NCBI GenBank assembly: GCA_910585635.1
Contig: CAJUFE010000052.1
Coordinates: 1-32,804 of the forward strand
Direction: 5' to 3'
Source: an uncultured Lachnospiraceae bacterium
Lineage (GTDB): Bacteria; Bacillota; Clostridia; Lachnospirales; Lachnospiraceae
Length of the DNA: 32,804 nucleotides
Under the pieces are notes generated by a model. It had not been told where the DNA came from. It searched no databases and saw only the letters and a program-made list of their open reading frames with translations. The position numbers and the translations under genes are program-made. Of the stretch, positions 1 through 8,329 are shown piece by piece; the first letter of the stretch is position 1, and each line of letters opens with the position of its first letter.

Positions 1-23
1 ATTCAGTTGTCAATTTTCGGTTA

Positions 24-44
24 GAATCTCATTCATTGAGATTC
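24..44. repeat. Inverted repeat (8-bp stem, 5-nt loop)
   Basis: GAATCTCA at 24-31 pairs perfectly with TGAGATTC at 37-44. It lies just after the tiny ORF that follows rhaD. No run of U follows on either strand, so it is not a typical intrinsic terminator. It could be an mRNA 3' stem-loop or a protein site. The sequence to its left (1-23) shows nothing I recognise. Confidence 0.3.
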
Positions 45-54
45 CGAGAAGTTA

Positions 55-120
55 TTATACAGATACCAGCGTGACCACGATCCCTAAGATGATGACGATG
101 ACCGCATATTCTATATCCAT
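55..120 (-). CDS. Possible 21-residue hydrophobic peptide
   Basis: An ATG-started ORF of 21 codons ends in a double stop (TAA TAA), 65 bp after the rhaD stop on the same strand. The peptide begins MDIEYAV, continues as an almost unbroken run of Ile, Val and Leu, and ends LVSV, so it is one potential membrane helix with an acidic N-terminus. An in-frame TAG two codons upstream of the ATG rules out a longer form. The ribosome binding site is poor (GAGTGA about 5 nt upstream). It could be a small membrane protein of the rhamnose operon, a type I toxin-like peptide, or chance. I do not recognise a family. Confidence 0.25.
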   Translation of the reverse strand: MDIEYAVIVIILGIVVTLVSV

Positions 121-185
121 CAGCTATCACTCGGTCTGCCGCTTTATCTCGAAGATCTTTCACAGAGTCTGATATCGTTTCTCTA

Positions 186-1013
186 TCAATGCTTCTCGTA
201 TAAAAACCGCTCGGGGAGTGTGACCTTAAAGTCCACGGCCAGGCTCCTAAAGTCATCTGGCTGGATCGTCTGACGCTTAGTTGGCGTCATGGAAAGGACC
301 TTCACTAAGATCTCCGCTGATTTCTCTACTGTGTGCATCAGGCCAAAGGTCAGATCAAAGTCCTCGCCTGCACAGAACATACCATGGTGTGCCCAGATCG
401 CCACATCATACTTTTTCATCAGCTCACTGGTAGCCACCGCGATGTCCCGTCCGCCTGGGACCATCCAGGGAACGATGCCGATCCCATCGGGGAACACTAC
501 CGGGCATTCTGTCGCCATCTCCCACAGCTCTCTGGTAAAGACCTCATCCTCTAAGGGGAGGACAAAGGTGAGGGCGATCGTGTTGGTGGTGTGGGCATGA
601 TAGATCACTCTGTAGCGTCCGTTAGTCACGGTCTTCTTCACCTCATGGTTCATCAGATGAGAGGGCAGCTCGCTGGTTGGCTTCCCACCGTTCACCAGCC
701 CCCAGCAGATCCTGTACTCCTCTCCCTTGTCGTCCAGTTCAACGATGCAGATCGAGTCCTCCGGCTGGATCTGGACATTCCGCATATATTTGCCGGAGCC
801 TGTCACCAGGAAATACTCTCCCGCAAGCTGAGGGACGCTGGTGCCGATCTTCTGCCACTCTCTCGGAACAAGCTCCTCCTGTACCGCTCCCACCTCTTCT
901 GGTTTGATCCGATAGCTTAAGTTCCCACCGTTCCTCTCATGCCAGCCCTGCTCCCATCCGTCTGTGGCCATCCGGATGAACCCCTTTACAAACTCCGCAT
1001 CTAAAACCTTCAT
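186..1013 (-). CDS. rhaD: Rhamnulose-1-phosphate aldolase RhaD
   Basis: This class II zinc aldolase cleaves L-rhamnulose 1-phosphate to DHAP and L-lactaldehyde, the last committed step of L-rhamnose breakdown in the cytoplasm. The 275 residues match the length of E. coli RhaD (274), and the whole protein resembles it. Visible landmarks are HERNGGNL (25-32), the phosphate-binding VTGSGK (70-75), the catalytic Glu in PTSELPSH (E115), zinc ligands in YHAHTTN (H139 and H141) and WAHHG (H210), and FPDGIGIVPWMVPG. The start ATG has AGGAGGT a few bases upstream (complement of 1021-1027). It is the third gene of rhaB-isomerase-rhaD, 161 bp after the isomerase. No lactaldehyde reductase, rhamnose transporter or mutarotase is in view; they may lie beyond the left edge. 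Confidence 0.96.
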   Translation of the reverse strand: MKVLDAEFVKGFIRMATDGWEQGWHERNGGNLSYRIKPEEVGAVQEELVPREWQKIGTSVPQLAGEYFLVTGSGKYMRNVQIQPEDSICIVELDDKGEEYRICWGLVNGGKPTSELPSHLMNHEVKKTVTNGRYRVIYHAHTTNTIALTFVLPLEDEVFTRELWEMATECPVVFPDGIGIVPWMVPGGRDIAVATSELMKKYDVAIWAHHGMFCAGEDFDLTFGLMHTVEKSAEILVKVLSMTPTKRQTIQPDDFRSLAVDFKVTLPERFLYEKH

Positions 1014-1174
1014 ATCCGATACCTCCTTATATCTCTACCCTTTTTATCTCTGCCTCTTTATCTTTGCCTCTTTGTATCTTAGACTGTTGTCATGTCCTTT
1101 TTGCTATATCCCAGCGATGAGCTTTTTCATCTGCTCTTTATGAGACGATCCATTTGACCTGTTTATGGCCTTTA

Positions 1175-2596
1175 TCATCTCGTCACGATCTCCACCGGCA
1201 CATTGAAGATCTTCGCCACCTTTAAGATGGTATCGATATGCCTTCCCACTGCCGCCGCCATATGATGGGTGGGGCCGGCCTCGCTCCATTTGTTGCAGAA
1301 CTCCCTTGCGCCGCAGGTGAACCGGGTACGCATGTTGGTATCGCCAAACATAAAGATCGGACCATCTTCGTTGACACCTTCTGCCACAACAAATTTAAAG
1401 TTCCCATCCTTATCCTGTGTGATCCCCAGATAGGTGACCGGACCTGTGGGCGGATAGAACTGGGTCAGATATCCACCGCCGGTCTTTCCATGGAAGACCG
1501 GGACGATCTTCATGGTAGGCTTTTTCGCCTGAGAGATCGCCGCGTCACCGGAGCCGGAATGGCCGATGATGCAGATATCCTCATTAAAGTCGATGGAGTA
1601 CATCTCGGAGAGCTGACCGGTCCCGGAGATGGTCTTTAAGATCGACATGGCCATAGCCACCTTGATATCCCCTTCCACCGCACAGGCAGTCCCCTGCTTG
1701 ATCAGCATGGAGAACGCGGGGATCAGCATGCTGTCCAGCTTTCCGGCGATGCCTTGGGCAAAGCCGTCGTAGTGGGATGCCACGAACCCTAACTGCTCCT
1801 CCTTCACCCACTGCTCGAAAGCCACCACATAGCGGGCCATATCCCATACCTTTTCGATGCTCCCGCCGCCTTCGATCTCAAAGGTATCTAAGATCTCCTG
1901 GGCTTTGGCACGGACCTGGGCCTCGTCGGTGATATCGTCTGCGATCGCCCACATCTTCTCCCAGTCAAACTGTTTTGTGTACAACCACATCCGATGATAC
2001 AGGTTCGTCTCATCGATATACAGATCCATCATCCCGGGATAAGGTCTTCCGATCTGGGCCAGGTTCGTATCACGGAACCGCCTGCGGACCTGTGCGGCCT
2101 TGCACCAATCCTGGATCTGGGCCTGGACATAGCTGTCCCCGCCTTCCACCACACCGGTGATCACCGCGTGCCGTTTACCGGCTCTCTCCAGATCCGCTAC
2201 CATCTCGCCCACAGCGCCGCAGGCGTAAAGCTCACCAAGCCATTTTGGCGTATCGGTATTGGCATAATCCGGCGCTTTTAACTTCTGTACATTCACCAGG
2301 ACCACCGGCACATCCAGATCCCGCACGGCCGGGAGCATATTATAGGAGGTAGCGTAGGTGAGGAGCTGCAGGATGACCAGATCCACATCTGCCGCGCGGA
2401 ACTTATCCCCCGCAGCCTGGGACAGCTCCTTTGTGGTCACGATCCCTCCATCCACGATCTCCACTGTATCCGGGATCGTCTTCTTAAAGGCATCGTACTG
2501 GGCCTCAAATTCCGGCACTAAGGACGGGAACTGGGGCAGATAAGCCCCTAAGGCGATAGTAAATACACCGATCCTTGCTTTTGTTTCTACTAACAT
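1175..2596 (-). CDS. L-fucose/L-arabinose isomerase family protein, probable L-rhamnose isomerase of this operon
   Basis: This 473-residue protein belongs to the FucI/AraA fold superfamily. N-terminal Rossmann-like domains (about 1-170) are followed by a catalytic C-terminal half. Candidate metal ligands can be placed by comparison with AraA: E308 in CAVEGDIKVAM (like EGDWKTA), D336 or E339 in YSIDFNED, H346 in IIGHSGSGD, and H444/H445 in GPTHHMAAAVG. No RhaA-type TIM-barrel isomerase is present. The gene sits between rhamnulokinase and rhamnulose-phosphate aldolase, so I infer that it isomerises L-rhamnose to L-rhamnulose or a close 6-deoxyhexose equivalent. The start ATG follows AGGAGGAT. 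The family is clear; the substrate is inferred from context only. Confidence 0.85.
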   Translation of the reverse strand: MLVETKARIGVFTIALGAYLPQFPSLVPEFEAQYDAFKKTIPDTVEIVDGGIVTTKELSQAAGDKFRAADVDLVILQLLTYATSYNMLPAVRDLDVPVVLVNVQKLKAPDYANTDTPKWLGELYACGAVGEMVADLERAGKRHAVITGVVEGGDSYVQAQIQDWCKAAQVRRRFRDTNLAQIGRPYPGMMDLYIDETNLYHRMWLYTKQFDWEKMWAIADDITDEAQVRAKAQEILDTFEIEGGGSIEKVWDMARYVVAFEQWVKEEQLGFVASHYDGFAQGIAGKLDSMLIPAFSMLIKQGTACAVEGDIKVAMAMSILKTISGTGQLSEMYSIDFNEDICIIGHSGSGDAAISQAKKPTMKIVPVFHGKTGGGYLTQFYPPTGPVTYLGITQDKDGNFKFVVAEGVNEDGPIFMFGDTNMRTRFTCGAREFCNKWSEAGPTHHMAAAVGRHIDTILKVAKIFNVPVEIVTR

Positions 2597-2681
2597 GTTA
2601 TGATCCTCCTTTTTTATAGAAAATGATCTATGTGCTGTGTTTTATGGACCAGGCTTTTACGTTATAAGCTTTATGTTATGG

Positions 2682-4127
2682 TCAATGGATCTTATGGATA
2701 TCAAAGCTCTTTCGGATCGACTCCCTTGCACTCTGGAGACTGTCAAACCCGCCATCCATGATAAACTGGACGATCAGATTGCCGATCGCTGTCCCCTCCA
2801 CTGGTCCTGCATAGACCGGGAGTCCAGTGACTTTGGCGATCATACGGTTTAAGTACATATCCTGACAACCGCCGCCCACGATATGGATACTGGTATAGAG
2901 CCGGTTTGTCAAGCTGCTGAGCTTGATGATCGCTTCCTTATAACAGAGAGCCAGACTCTGGTAGACACATTGCATCAGCTCGCCGATGCTTTCTGGTACC
3001 GGTTGTCCGGTATTCCCACAATAGTCCCGTACAGCCTCGATCATACTCACCGGAGCCAGAAAGCTTGGATGATCCACATCCACCGTGGAGATGAACCCCT
3101 CCGCCTTTTTCGCTTCCTCTGCCAGATCCACAAAGCCCCATTGCCGGTCCGACTTGTACCGGCTCTCGCTCCCTTCCACATAGGCGACCCCGTTCAATTC
3201 TCTGCGGATCGACTGGATCATCCAGAGGCCCATGATGTTCTTCAGATAGCGGTACCGATACCAGGCACCTCCTTCGTTGGTGAAGTTTTCCTTTCTGGAC
3301 TCCTCCGTGGTGATCGGCACCTCGCTCTCCACCCCCAAAAGGCTCCAGGTCCCGCTGGAAAGATAGACAGACTGATGGCCTTCAGCCGGGACCGCCAGAA
3401 AAGCCGATCCTGTATCATGAGTAGCGGGAAGGACCACTGTTGCAGAAAAACCTACCTGCTCCCGGATATAGGGCAATAGTTCGCCCACCACAGTCCCCGG
3501 CATAGAAAGAGGCCCAAAAAGCGCCTTGGGCAGGCCCAATATCTCGATCAGCCCATGATCCCATTTCTTTTCTGCCGCATCCACCAGGCCGGTGGTGGTA
3601 GCATTGGTATATTCCTGCTTCATCACTCCGGTCAAAAGGAAGTCCAGATAGTCTGGGATCATCAACAGAGACTTAGCCTTTGCAAGCTGCTCTGGATCTT
3701 CTTCCTTTAACGCCATGAGCTGATAGATCGTGTTGAAGATCTGTTTTTGGATCCCTGTCTTCTTATATAAGATCTTTTCTGACAGCAGATCCTCCACGAT
3801 CTGGTCGATCCCTTCTGTCCGGTCATCCCGATAAGCCACTGCATCTCCCAGGAGCTGATTGTTCTGGTCTAAGAGCACATAGTCCACACCCCAGGTATCG
3901 ATACCGATGGTCTTTGGGATCCTGCCGCTCTCGCCACAGACTTTCAGCCCTTGGATGATCCCTTTCCAGAGGTTATCCAGATCCCAGCATACATGGCCAT
4001 TCTTTTGGAGCTGTTTGTTATCGAACCGATAGATCTCTTCCAGCTCCATCCTTCCCTCTTTGATATAAGCCAGGATGTGACGACCGCTGGAAGCGCCGAT
4101 ATCGATCGCCAGATAATATGTTTTCAT
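2682..4127 (-). CDS. rhaB: Rhamnulokinase RhaB
   Basis: This FGGY-family sugar kinase phosphorylates L-rhamnulose at O1 using ATP. It has 481 residues, against 489 in E. coli. The N-terminal ATPase loop AIDIGASSGR (7-16), GIDTWGVDYVLLD (75-87), the catalytic Asp in PATHDTGSA (D238, E. coli D237), LSSGTWSLLG (257-266) and the C-terminal adenosine loop IVGGGCQDMYLNRM are all present. It is the first gene of the rhamnose operon, 85 bp before the isomerase. Its ATG is preceded by GAGGAGGGG. The 207-bp divergent spacer with the AraC-type gene must hold the operon's promoter and operator, but I see no convincing -35/-10 pair or cre site for this strand. Confidence 0.95.
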   Translation of the reverse strand: MKTYYLAIDIGASSGRHILAYIKEGRMELEEIYRFDNKQLQKNGHVCWDLDNLWKGIIQGLKVCGESGRIPKTIGIDTWGVDYVLLDQNNQLLGDAVAYRDDRTEGIDQIVEDLLSEKILYKKTGIQKQIFNTIYQLMALKEEDPEQLAKAKSLLMIPDYLDFLLTGVMKQEYTNATTTGLVDAAEKKWDHGLIEILGLPKALFGPLSMPGTVVGELLPYIREQVGFSATVVLPATHDTGSAFLAVPAEGHQSVYLSSGTWSLLGVESEVPITTEESRKENFTNEGGAWYRYRYLKNIMGLWMIQSIRRELNGVAYVEGSESRYKSDRQWGFVDLAEEAKKAEGFISTVDVDHPSFLAPVSMIEAVRDYCGNTGQPVPESIGELMQCVYQSLALCYKEAIIKLSSLTNRLYTSIHIVGGGCQDMYLNRMIAKVTGLPVYAGPVEGTAIGNLIVQFIMDGGFDSLQSARESIRKSFDIHKIH

Positions 4128-4227
4128 ATGACCCCTCCTCTACAAGATCGTTTCTGTTCCTGTATTTATCTTACTGATCTTATCTTCGGATCTTTAGGTC
4201 TTTATGCTATTTTCTCAGGGACTTTTC

Positions 4228-4256
4228 TTGCAAAAGGGAACGCCTTGTGCTATATT
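4228..4256 (+). promoter_or_regulatory. Promoter of the AraC-type regulator
   Basis: TTGCAA (4228-4233), 17 bp, then TATATT (4251-4256): a good sigma-A promoter. It would start transcription about 70 nt before the regulator's ATG. It lies in the spacer shared with rhaB, so the regulator could act on both directions from here. Confidence 0.65.
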
Positions 4257-4334
4257 ACTAGTAAAGTGATGGTAATTTCGATCCTGCCATCATTTTATAC
4301 GGTCTTTGATCTGGTAAAATGAGGAGGCTCTATC

Positions 4335-5312
4335 ATGCGAGATAAGATCATGGGATATATCGGAAAGATCACAGAAGAGGAACAGGCGATCTTAGACGGC
4401 GATCTTGAGGTAAAAAGGGATCTTTATACATCTGGAAATGAGTTTATCGTGGACAGTAAGAAATTCCTTTCCCAAGGAAAGCTGATCGATGTCCGCCTCC
4501 ATACCCGGTTCGCCTATTTTCCGCCCCACACCCATAACTATATCGAGATGCTCTATGTGATACAAGGCCAGTTGACCACGATCGTCAATAACACAGAGCG
4601 GATCTCCATGTCTGGCGGCGATATCCTGTTCTTGAACCAGCACGCCAGCCATGAGATCCTGCCAGCAAGAGAGACCGACCTGGCTGTTAATTTTATCATC
4701 CTACCAGAATTTTTCCGCTATCCGATCAGCATGATCGACAAGGAGAATGTGCTGATGGATTTTATCTTATCCAGTCTCTCCCAGTCCGACCCAGTTTCTA
4801 ACTATATCTATGTACAGACAAAAGAGATCCTCTCCGTGGAGAACCTCATTGAAAATATGATCTGGACCCTGATCGATAAGGATTCCTCTTCTAATACGAT
4901 CCTCCAGATCTCCATGGGGCTGATCTTCCTGAACCTGTCCCGCTATGCAGAGAAGATCAACCGGGATATATCGCACTCCTCCGATCCAAACCTGCTTTTC
5001 CTGACCTTAAAATATATAGAGGACCATTACCAGGACGGCAGCATGCAAAAGATCTCGGAGATCACCGGCCATCCCGCCTACTATATCAGCCGTCTCTTAA
5101 AAAAGAGCACCGGCCTGAACTTTAAGGAGCTGCTGCAAAAAAGAAAGCTCCAGCAGGCGGTCTACCTGCTGGAGCATACCATATTGTCGATCGAACAGAT
5201 CTTAGAGCGGATCGGCTATGAAAATAGCAGTTATTTTTATCGAAAGTTCCGGGAGCAGTACGGCTGCTCGCCTAATACGTACCGGGACCGACATTCCCTG
5301 ATCAAGGGATGA
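4335..5312 (+). CDS. AraC-family transcriptional regulator, probable rhamnose regulator
   Basis: The 325-residue protein has a cupin-like sensor domain at about 45-125 (visible as PPHTHNYIEMLYVIQG and GDILFLNQHASHEI) and a C-terminal double helix-turn-helix at about 225-320. The second HTH carries the family signature ILERIGYENSSYFYRKFREQYGCSPNTYR. It is divergent from rhaB, so it most likely activates the rhamnose operon in response to L-rhamnose, as RhaS/RhaR do. The effector is an inference. GAGGAGG is spaced well for the ATG at 4335; a second ATG five codons later is less favoured. Its 3' end overlaps the convergent transglutaminase-like gene by 11 bp. It runs head-on to replication, against the local trend. 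Confidence 0.88.
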   Translation: MRDKIMGYIGKITEEEQAILDGDLEVKRDLYTSGNEFIVDSKKFLSQGKLIDVRLHTRFAYFPPHTHNYIEMLYVIQGQLTTIVNNTERISMSGGDILFLNQHASHEILPARETDLAVNFIILPEFFRYPISMIDKENVLMDFILSSLSQSDPVSNYIYVQTKEILSVENLIENMIWTLIDKDSSSNTILQISMGLIFLNLSRYAEKINRDISHSSDPNLLFLTLKYIEDHYQDGSMQKISEITGHPAYYISRLLKKSTGLNFKELLQKRKLQQAVYLLEHTILSIEQILERIGYENSSYFYRKFREQYGCSPNTYRDRHSLIKG

Positions 5313-6822
5313 TGGGGTCAAAGGGGATCTCCTCTATATGGATCAGCTCTTTTTGGGTCTGATAGTCTACTCCCTCGATCAGCCCTCTGTCCATATACTC
5401 GGCCTCTCCGGACTGGTTATCATAGGGGTCCTCCCGTAAAAATATCTTGGGCGGCATGAAGTCCTGCTGGAACTGGTCGCATAAGGGAACGCGGAAAGGG
5501 TCCAGGTTCCCAAAGTAGAAATCCCTTCTCTCCTCATTTCCATCCCTCCAGGCTGATCCGCCGAAAGAGCAGTCCGCATACAGCCATCCATAGGGGGCCA
5601 CATAAAATCTGGCCCAGTCATGACAGCCGATATCCAGCGGCGTGGCATACAGGCCGGACTGCCATCTGGCCGGGACCCCTGCGATCCGGCACATGGTGAT
5701 GAAGAGCAGCGCGTAGATCCCGCAGTCTCCTTTCAGTCCCGAGGCCATATAGCCGGTCAGATCCTCGATCGTGGCATACTGCCGCACAAAGGAATACATC
5801 ACATGGGTGGTGATATAGTCGTAGATCTTCCTGGCCTTTTGAAGAGGATCCGTCTCCTCCCCGATCACCTCTCTTGTCAGATCCTTGAGATAAGGGGTGA
5901 AACGGATGTGGGGGAGCTGCTGGCCCAGGTACTGCGTCCAGCCATCTTTGGCCTGGCTTTCGCTGGATCGGCCATCTTTGATCTGGCTTTTATCGGTCTT
6001 CCCTCCACCGATCGTCTTGGCTGGATCTTCTCCAGATATCTCTTCTCTATCTGGCTCACTACTATCTATCTGCAGGGCCGCTGCTCTTTCTTTTCCCAGA
6101 TCCACATACCGGATATGGTCCTCAAAGGTATATTCCACCCAAAACTCTTCTCCTCCAGCCTTTAACTCGGTCTCCATGTACACAGTCCTCTGTGGATGAT
6201 CCGGCGGTGCGATCTGGTAAGTGGGAAGAGAAGTCCCTAAGAGTGTAAAGTTCCTCACCTGGTCTTTCTCCACCGGCACCGGCAGATGGACCCTGATCCG
6301 TTCCCCTGCTCGTTTCGTGCTCTCCTTGACCTTCAGAGAGGCCCGGATATGGAACCGATAAGCCAGGCCGCCCTTTTCTTTCATGGCGGCGATCGTCTCA
6401 TCCAGCAGCCTGCTCCCTTTGATCCGGTCTTCCACCATAGAAGGATCCTTCAGCCTGGGCCACAGCTCTTTTCTGGTCTTTAAGAGGTTTTCCAGGAAAT
6501 TATCCTTGTACCTCACTTCCCCTTTTATAAAGATCCACTCTACTGCGCCCTCATCCTGGAGCCTGTCCAGCTCCTCCCCTGTAACATCCCTTAAAGCCTC
6601 CTGCATCCTGGCCAGAGCCTGCTCTCTGGTATAGATATAGGTAAGGGGCAGCCTCTTCAAGATCCATCTTTCCAGCTCCAGGCGCTTCCTAAGCGCCTCC
6701 GGGATCTCCTTTTCAAGGCGCATATCGATGACCCGTTTTGCTCGTTCAAAGTCCCCATACCACTTTAGCTTCTCGATATCCTCTGGCAGCCGGACTGTAA
6801 GATACTGCAATCCTCTTCCCAT
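5302..6822 (-). CDS. Transglutaminase-like (papain-fold) domain protein
   Basis: A 506-residue protein with no signal peptide or membrane segment. Residues 1-150 are charged and helical; 150-250 are beta-rich (RFHIRASLKVKES, YTFEDHIRYV); 250-297 form a hydrophilic linker in which the pattern SQxKDG recurs at a 10-residue step. The transglutaminase core follows, with Cys in KGDCGIYALL (C367), His in GCHDWARFYV (H401) and Asp in YADCSFGG (D417). The triad looks intact, so a cysteine protease, transglutaminase or amidase role is possible; the substrate is unknown. The lack of an export signal suggests a cytosolic role. It starts with ATG, and its ribosome binding site lies within a 13-bp tandem repeat. 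The 3' end overlaps the convergent regulator gene by 11 bp, leaving no room for separate terminators. Confidence 0.82.
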   Translation of the reverse strand: MGRGLQYLTVRLPEDIEKLKWYGDFERAKRVIDMRLEKEIPEALRKRLELERWILKRLPLTYIYTREQALARMQEALRDVTGEELDRLQDEGAVEWIFIKGEVRYKDNFLENLLKTRKELWPRLKDPSMVEDRIKGSRLLDETIAAMKEKGGLAYRFHIRASLKVKESTKRAGERIRVHLPVPVEKDQVRNFTLLGTSLPTYQIAPPDHPQRTVYMETELKAGGEEFWVEYTFEDHIRYVDLGKERAAALQIDSSEPDREEISGEDPAKTIGGGKTDKSQIKDGRSSESQAKDGWTQYLGQQLPHIRFTPYLKDLTREVIGEETDPLQKARKIYDYITTHVMYSFVRQYATIEDLTGYMASGLKGDCGIYALLFITMCRIAGVPARWQSGLYATPLDIGCHDWARFYVAPYGWLYADCSFGGSAWRDGNEERRDFYFGNLDPFRVPLCDQFQQDFMPPKIFLREDPYDNQSGEAEYMDRGLIEGVDYQTQKELIHIEEIPFDPIIP

Positions 6823-6827
6823 CTCTC

Positions 6828-6892
6828 CTCCTTTATTTTACTCTTTTATTTTACTCCTTTATTTTACTCCTTTGCTTTACTCCTTTATCTTT
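6828..6892 (-). repeat. 13-bp tandem repeat, five copies, carrying the ribosome binding site
   Basis: Five adjacent units of CTCCTTTATTTTA run from 6828 to 6892. The first and third are identical, the second and fourth differ at one or two places, and the fifth ends CTTT. Partial copies follow to about 6905. On the mRNA strand each unit reads TAAAATAAAGGAG, so each carries a Shine-Dalgarno core. The copy nearest the gene is the ribosome binding site of the transglutaminase-like gene (ATG at 6820-6822). Confidence 0.8.
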
Positions 6893-7065
6893 CTCTTTAT
6901 TTAGTATTTATCTTCTTTGTATCTTTCCTTTATTTTTCCATTCATGTTGACCCTTGATCGATCCCTGTTCTCTATGTACATTCTTGCTGCCCATGTCAGT
7001 TGTGCCGCATATCCGACTCTTGTCTCTTAATGCGGGATGTCTGGATCTTCTCCTGCATACAAAGA

Positions 7066-7096
7066 CCAGGACTCCCGCTGTCAAGGGATGTCCTGG
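7066..7096 (-). terminator. Hairpin after the DUF3881-type gene, possible terminator
   Basis: CCAGGACTCCC (7066-7076) pairs with GGGATGTCCTGG (7085-7096), giving 11 bp with one bulged base and an 8-nt loop. It lies about 55 nt after the stop of the upstream minus-strand gene. The following bases on that strand (TCTTTGT) make only a weak U tract. The rest of the 6893-7150 spacer shows no ORF I can support. Confidence 0.45.
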
Positions 7097-7150
7097 CCGA
7101 TCGTCAAAGGTCTGGATCTATCGTTCACTATGATCGCAGGCCCATTTGTC

Positions 7151-8029
7151 CTATTCTTTAAAATTCAATCTCCCCATCATCCAGATCTGCCCCTTGAACC
7201 GTCTTCCCACCTTAGGCTCGCCCAAAAGATCCTCCTTATTGATCCCGATATTGAACAAGATATCATTGCACTCGATCGTCAGATCGTAAACCTTTTCTTG
7301 GGTGATCTGGTTCGTCAGCTCCCGTATGCCTTTTATCTCACCGATGATCGAATATTGATCGCACTCTACGCCATAAGGCATAAAACAGGACTCGATGATC
7401 GAATAGACATCTTCTTTCATCAGCCGTCTGGATACCTTTGAGTAAAGGTCGATATCCTCGATCGTCAGACTCTCCATAGCATCCTCATCCCCATGCTTTG
7501 CCGCTTCCAGAAGGCTGTTCCGGTTGATCGATGCCACCTTTGCCATCTGGATCTGTCTGGCTGTCTTCTGGATCGGCAGGAGGATCTTCCCCTCTATAGA
7601 AAATCCGGACAGGTTCACAGACTGTATTTGGCAGGGATCCTTCCTCTCCTTCCGTATCCGATAGCCCATAGGATTGTTCACATAAAAGATCAGTGATATC
7701 CCCACCTTATATTCGTCCAACATCCCCGCATAGGTCTCTCTCTCCGTATGTCTCTGGACGGAGCATTCCTCCTGAGAGCTCACATTATCTCCCTGTAGAT
7801 AGGGGAAATAATGATCCAGATGGAACTTCCCCTCCTGATCTTCTTCTCCCATCAGGCTTATACCCATGCCTGGGGCCAGCTCACAACGATATTCCACATA
7901 GGTCGTATCATCAGGGATCACAATATCTTCCGCTTTTATCGCTCGCTGCAGCAGTATGCGCTTTAATCCTTCTTCTTCTCTTCTTGTACGGCATCCCTGG
8001 AAGCCTGCCGCTCGTAAAAACTTATGCAT
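7151..8029 (-). CDS. DUF3881-type protein of unknown function
   Basis: A 292-residue soluble protein beginning MHKFLRAAGF, which I recognise as the start of the DUF3881 family found in Lachnospiraceae and related Clostridia. No signal peptide, membrane helix or catalytic motif is evident. The middle part contains MGISLMGEEDQEGKFHLDHYFPY and the C-terminal part IGEIKGIRELTNQITQEKVYDL, consistent with a compact mixed alpha/beta protein. The ribosome binding site is modest (GGGTGA a few bases before the ATG). It stands alone between gdhA and the transglutaminase-like gene. The family assignment is from memory of its N-terminus; no function is known to me. Confidence 0.75.
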   Translation of the reverse strand: MHKFLRAAGFQGCRTRREEEGLKRILLQRAIKAEDIVIPDDTTYVEYRCELAPGMGISLMGEEDQEGKFHLDHYFPYLQGDNVSSQEECSVQRHTERETYAGMLDEYKVGISLIFYVNNPMGYRIRKERKDPCQIQSVNLSGFSIEGKILLPIQKTARQIQMAKVASINRNSLLEAAKHGDEDAMESLTIEDIDLYSKVSRRLMKEDVYSIIESCFMPYGVECDQYSIIGEIKGIRELTNQITQEKVYDLTIECNDILFNIGINKEDLLGEPKVGRRFKGQIWMMGRLNFKE

Positions 8030-8091
8030 GAGATCACCCGCTTCCTTATTCTATTTAGCCTTCTTTGCCTTTTTAATAGGCCTATCAGGTG

Positions 8092-8097
8092 ATTATA
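8092..8097 (-). promoter_or_regulatory. -10 element of a possible promoter for the DUF3881-type gene
   Basis: The minus strand reads TATAAT here, about 63 nt before the ATG. No good -35 hexamer is found 16-18 bp upstream (the best is TGGTAT), so the promoter is plausible but weak or activator-dependent. Confidence 0.4.
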
Positions 8098-8204
8098 CAC
8101 TATATGATCTTAAAATACCAGCATTATTTTCTGATCATAGCGATATGTTTTTAACATTATTTTACATTTCGAAAAAGTATCGTACCACACAACCTTATAG
8201 CATA

Positions 8205-8256
8205 AAGGATCCGATAAAATGCCCGGCTACCGCACGATGCACTTTATCGGATCCTT
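8205..8256. terminator. Large hairpin after gdhA: 14-bp perfect stem, 24-nt structured loop
   Basis: AAGGATCCGATAAA (8205-8218) is a perfect inverted match of 8243-8256. The 24-nt loop can fold further: TGC with GCA, and CGG-CTA-CCG. It is 74 nt after the gdhA stop, so it may end the gdhA transcript, but no U tract follows on either strand. The remainder of the 300-bp gap (8030-8329) has no supportable gene. Confidence 0.5.
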
Positions 8257-8329
8257 CTATCATCCTTTGTATACCTTTAATAAGCTTTCGCTATCCTACT
8301 GTCCAGATCAAAGTCTTTCAGATCATGGA

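Noticed and set aside
29..256. A 75-codon minus-strand ORF overlapping the end of rhaD
   Set aside because: It overlaps rhaD out of frame, lacks a ribosome binding site, and the hydrophobic 21-codon frame is the more peptide-like reading of that stretch.
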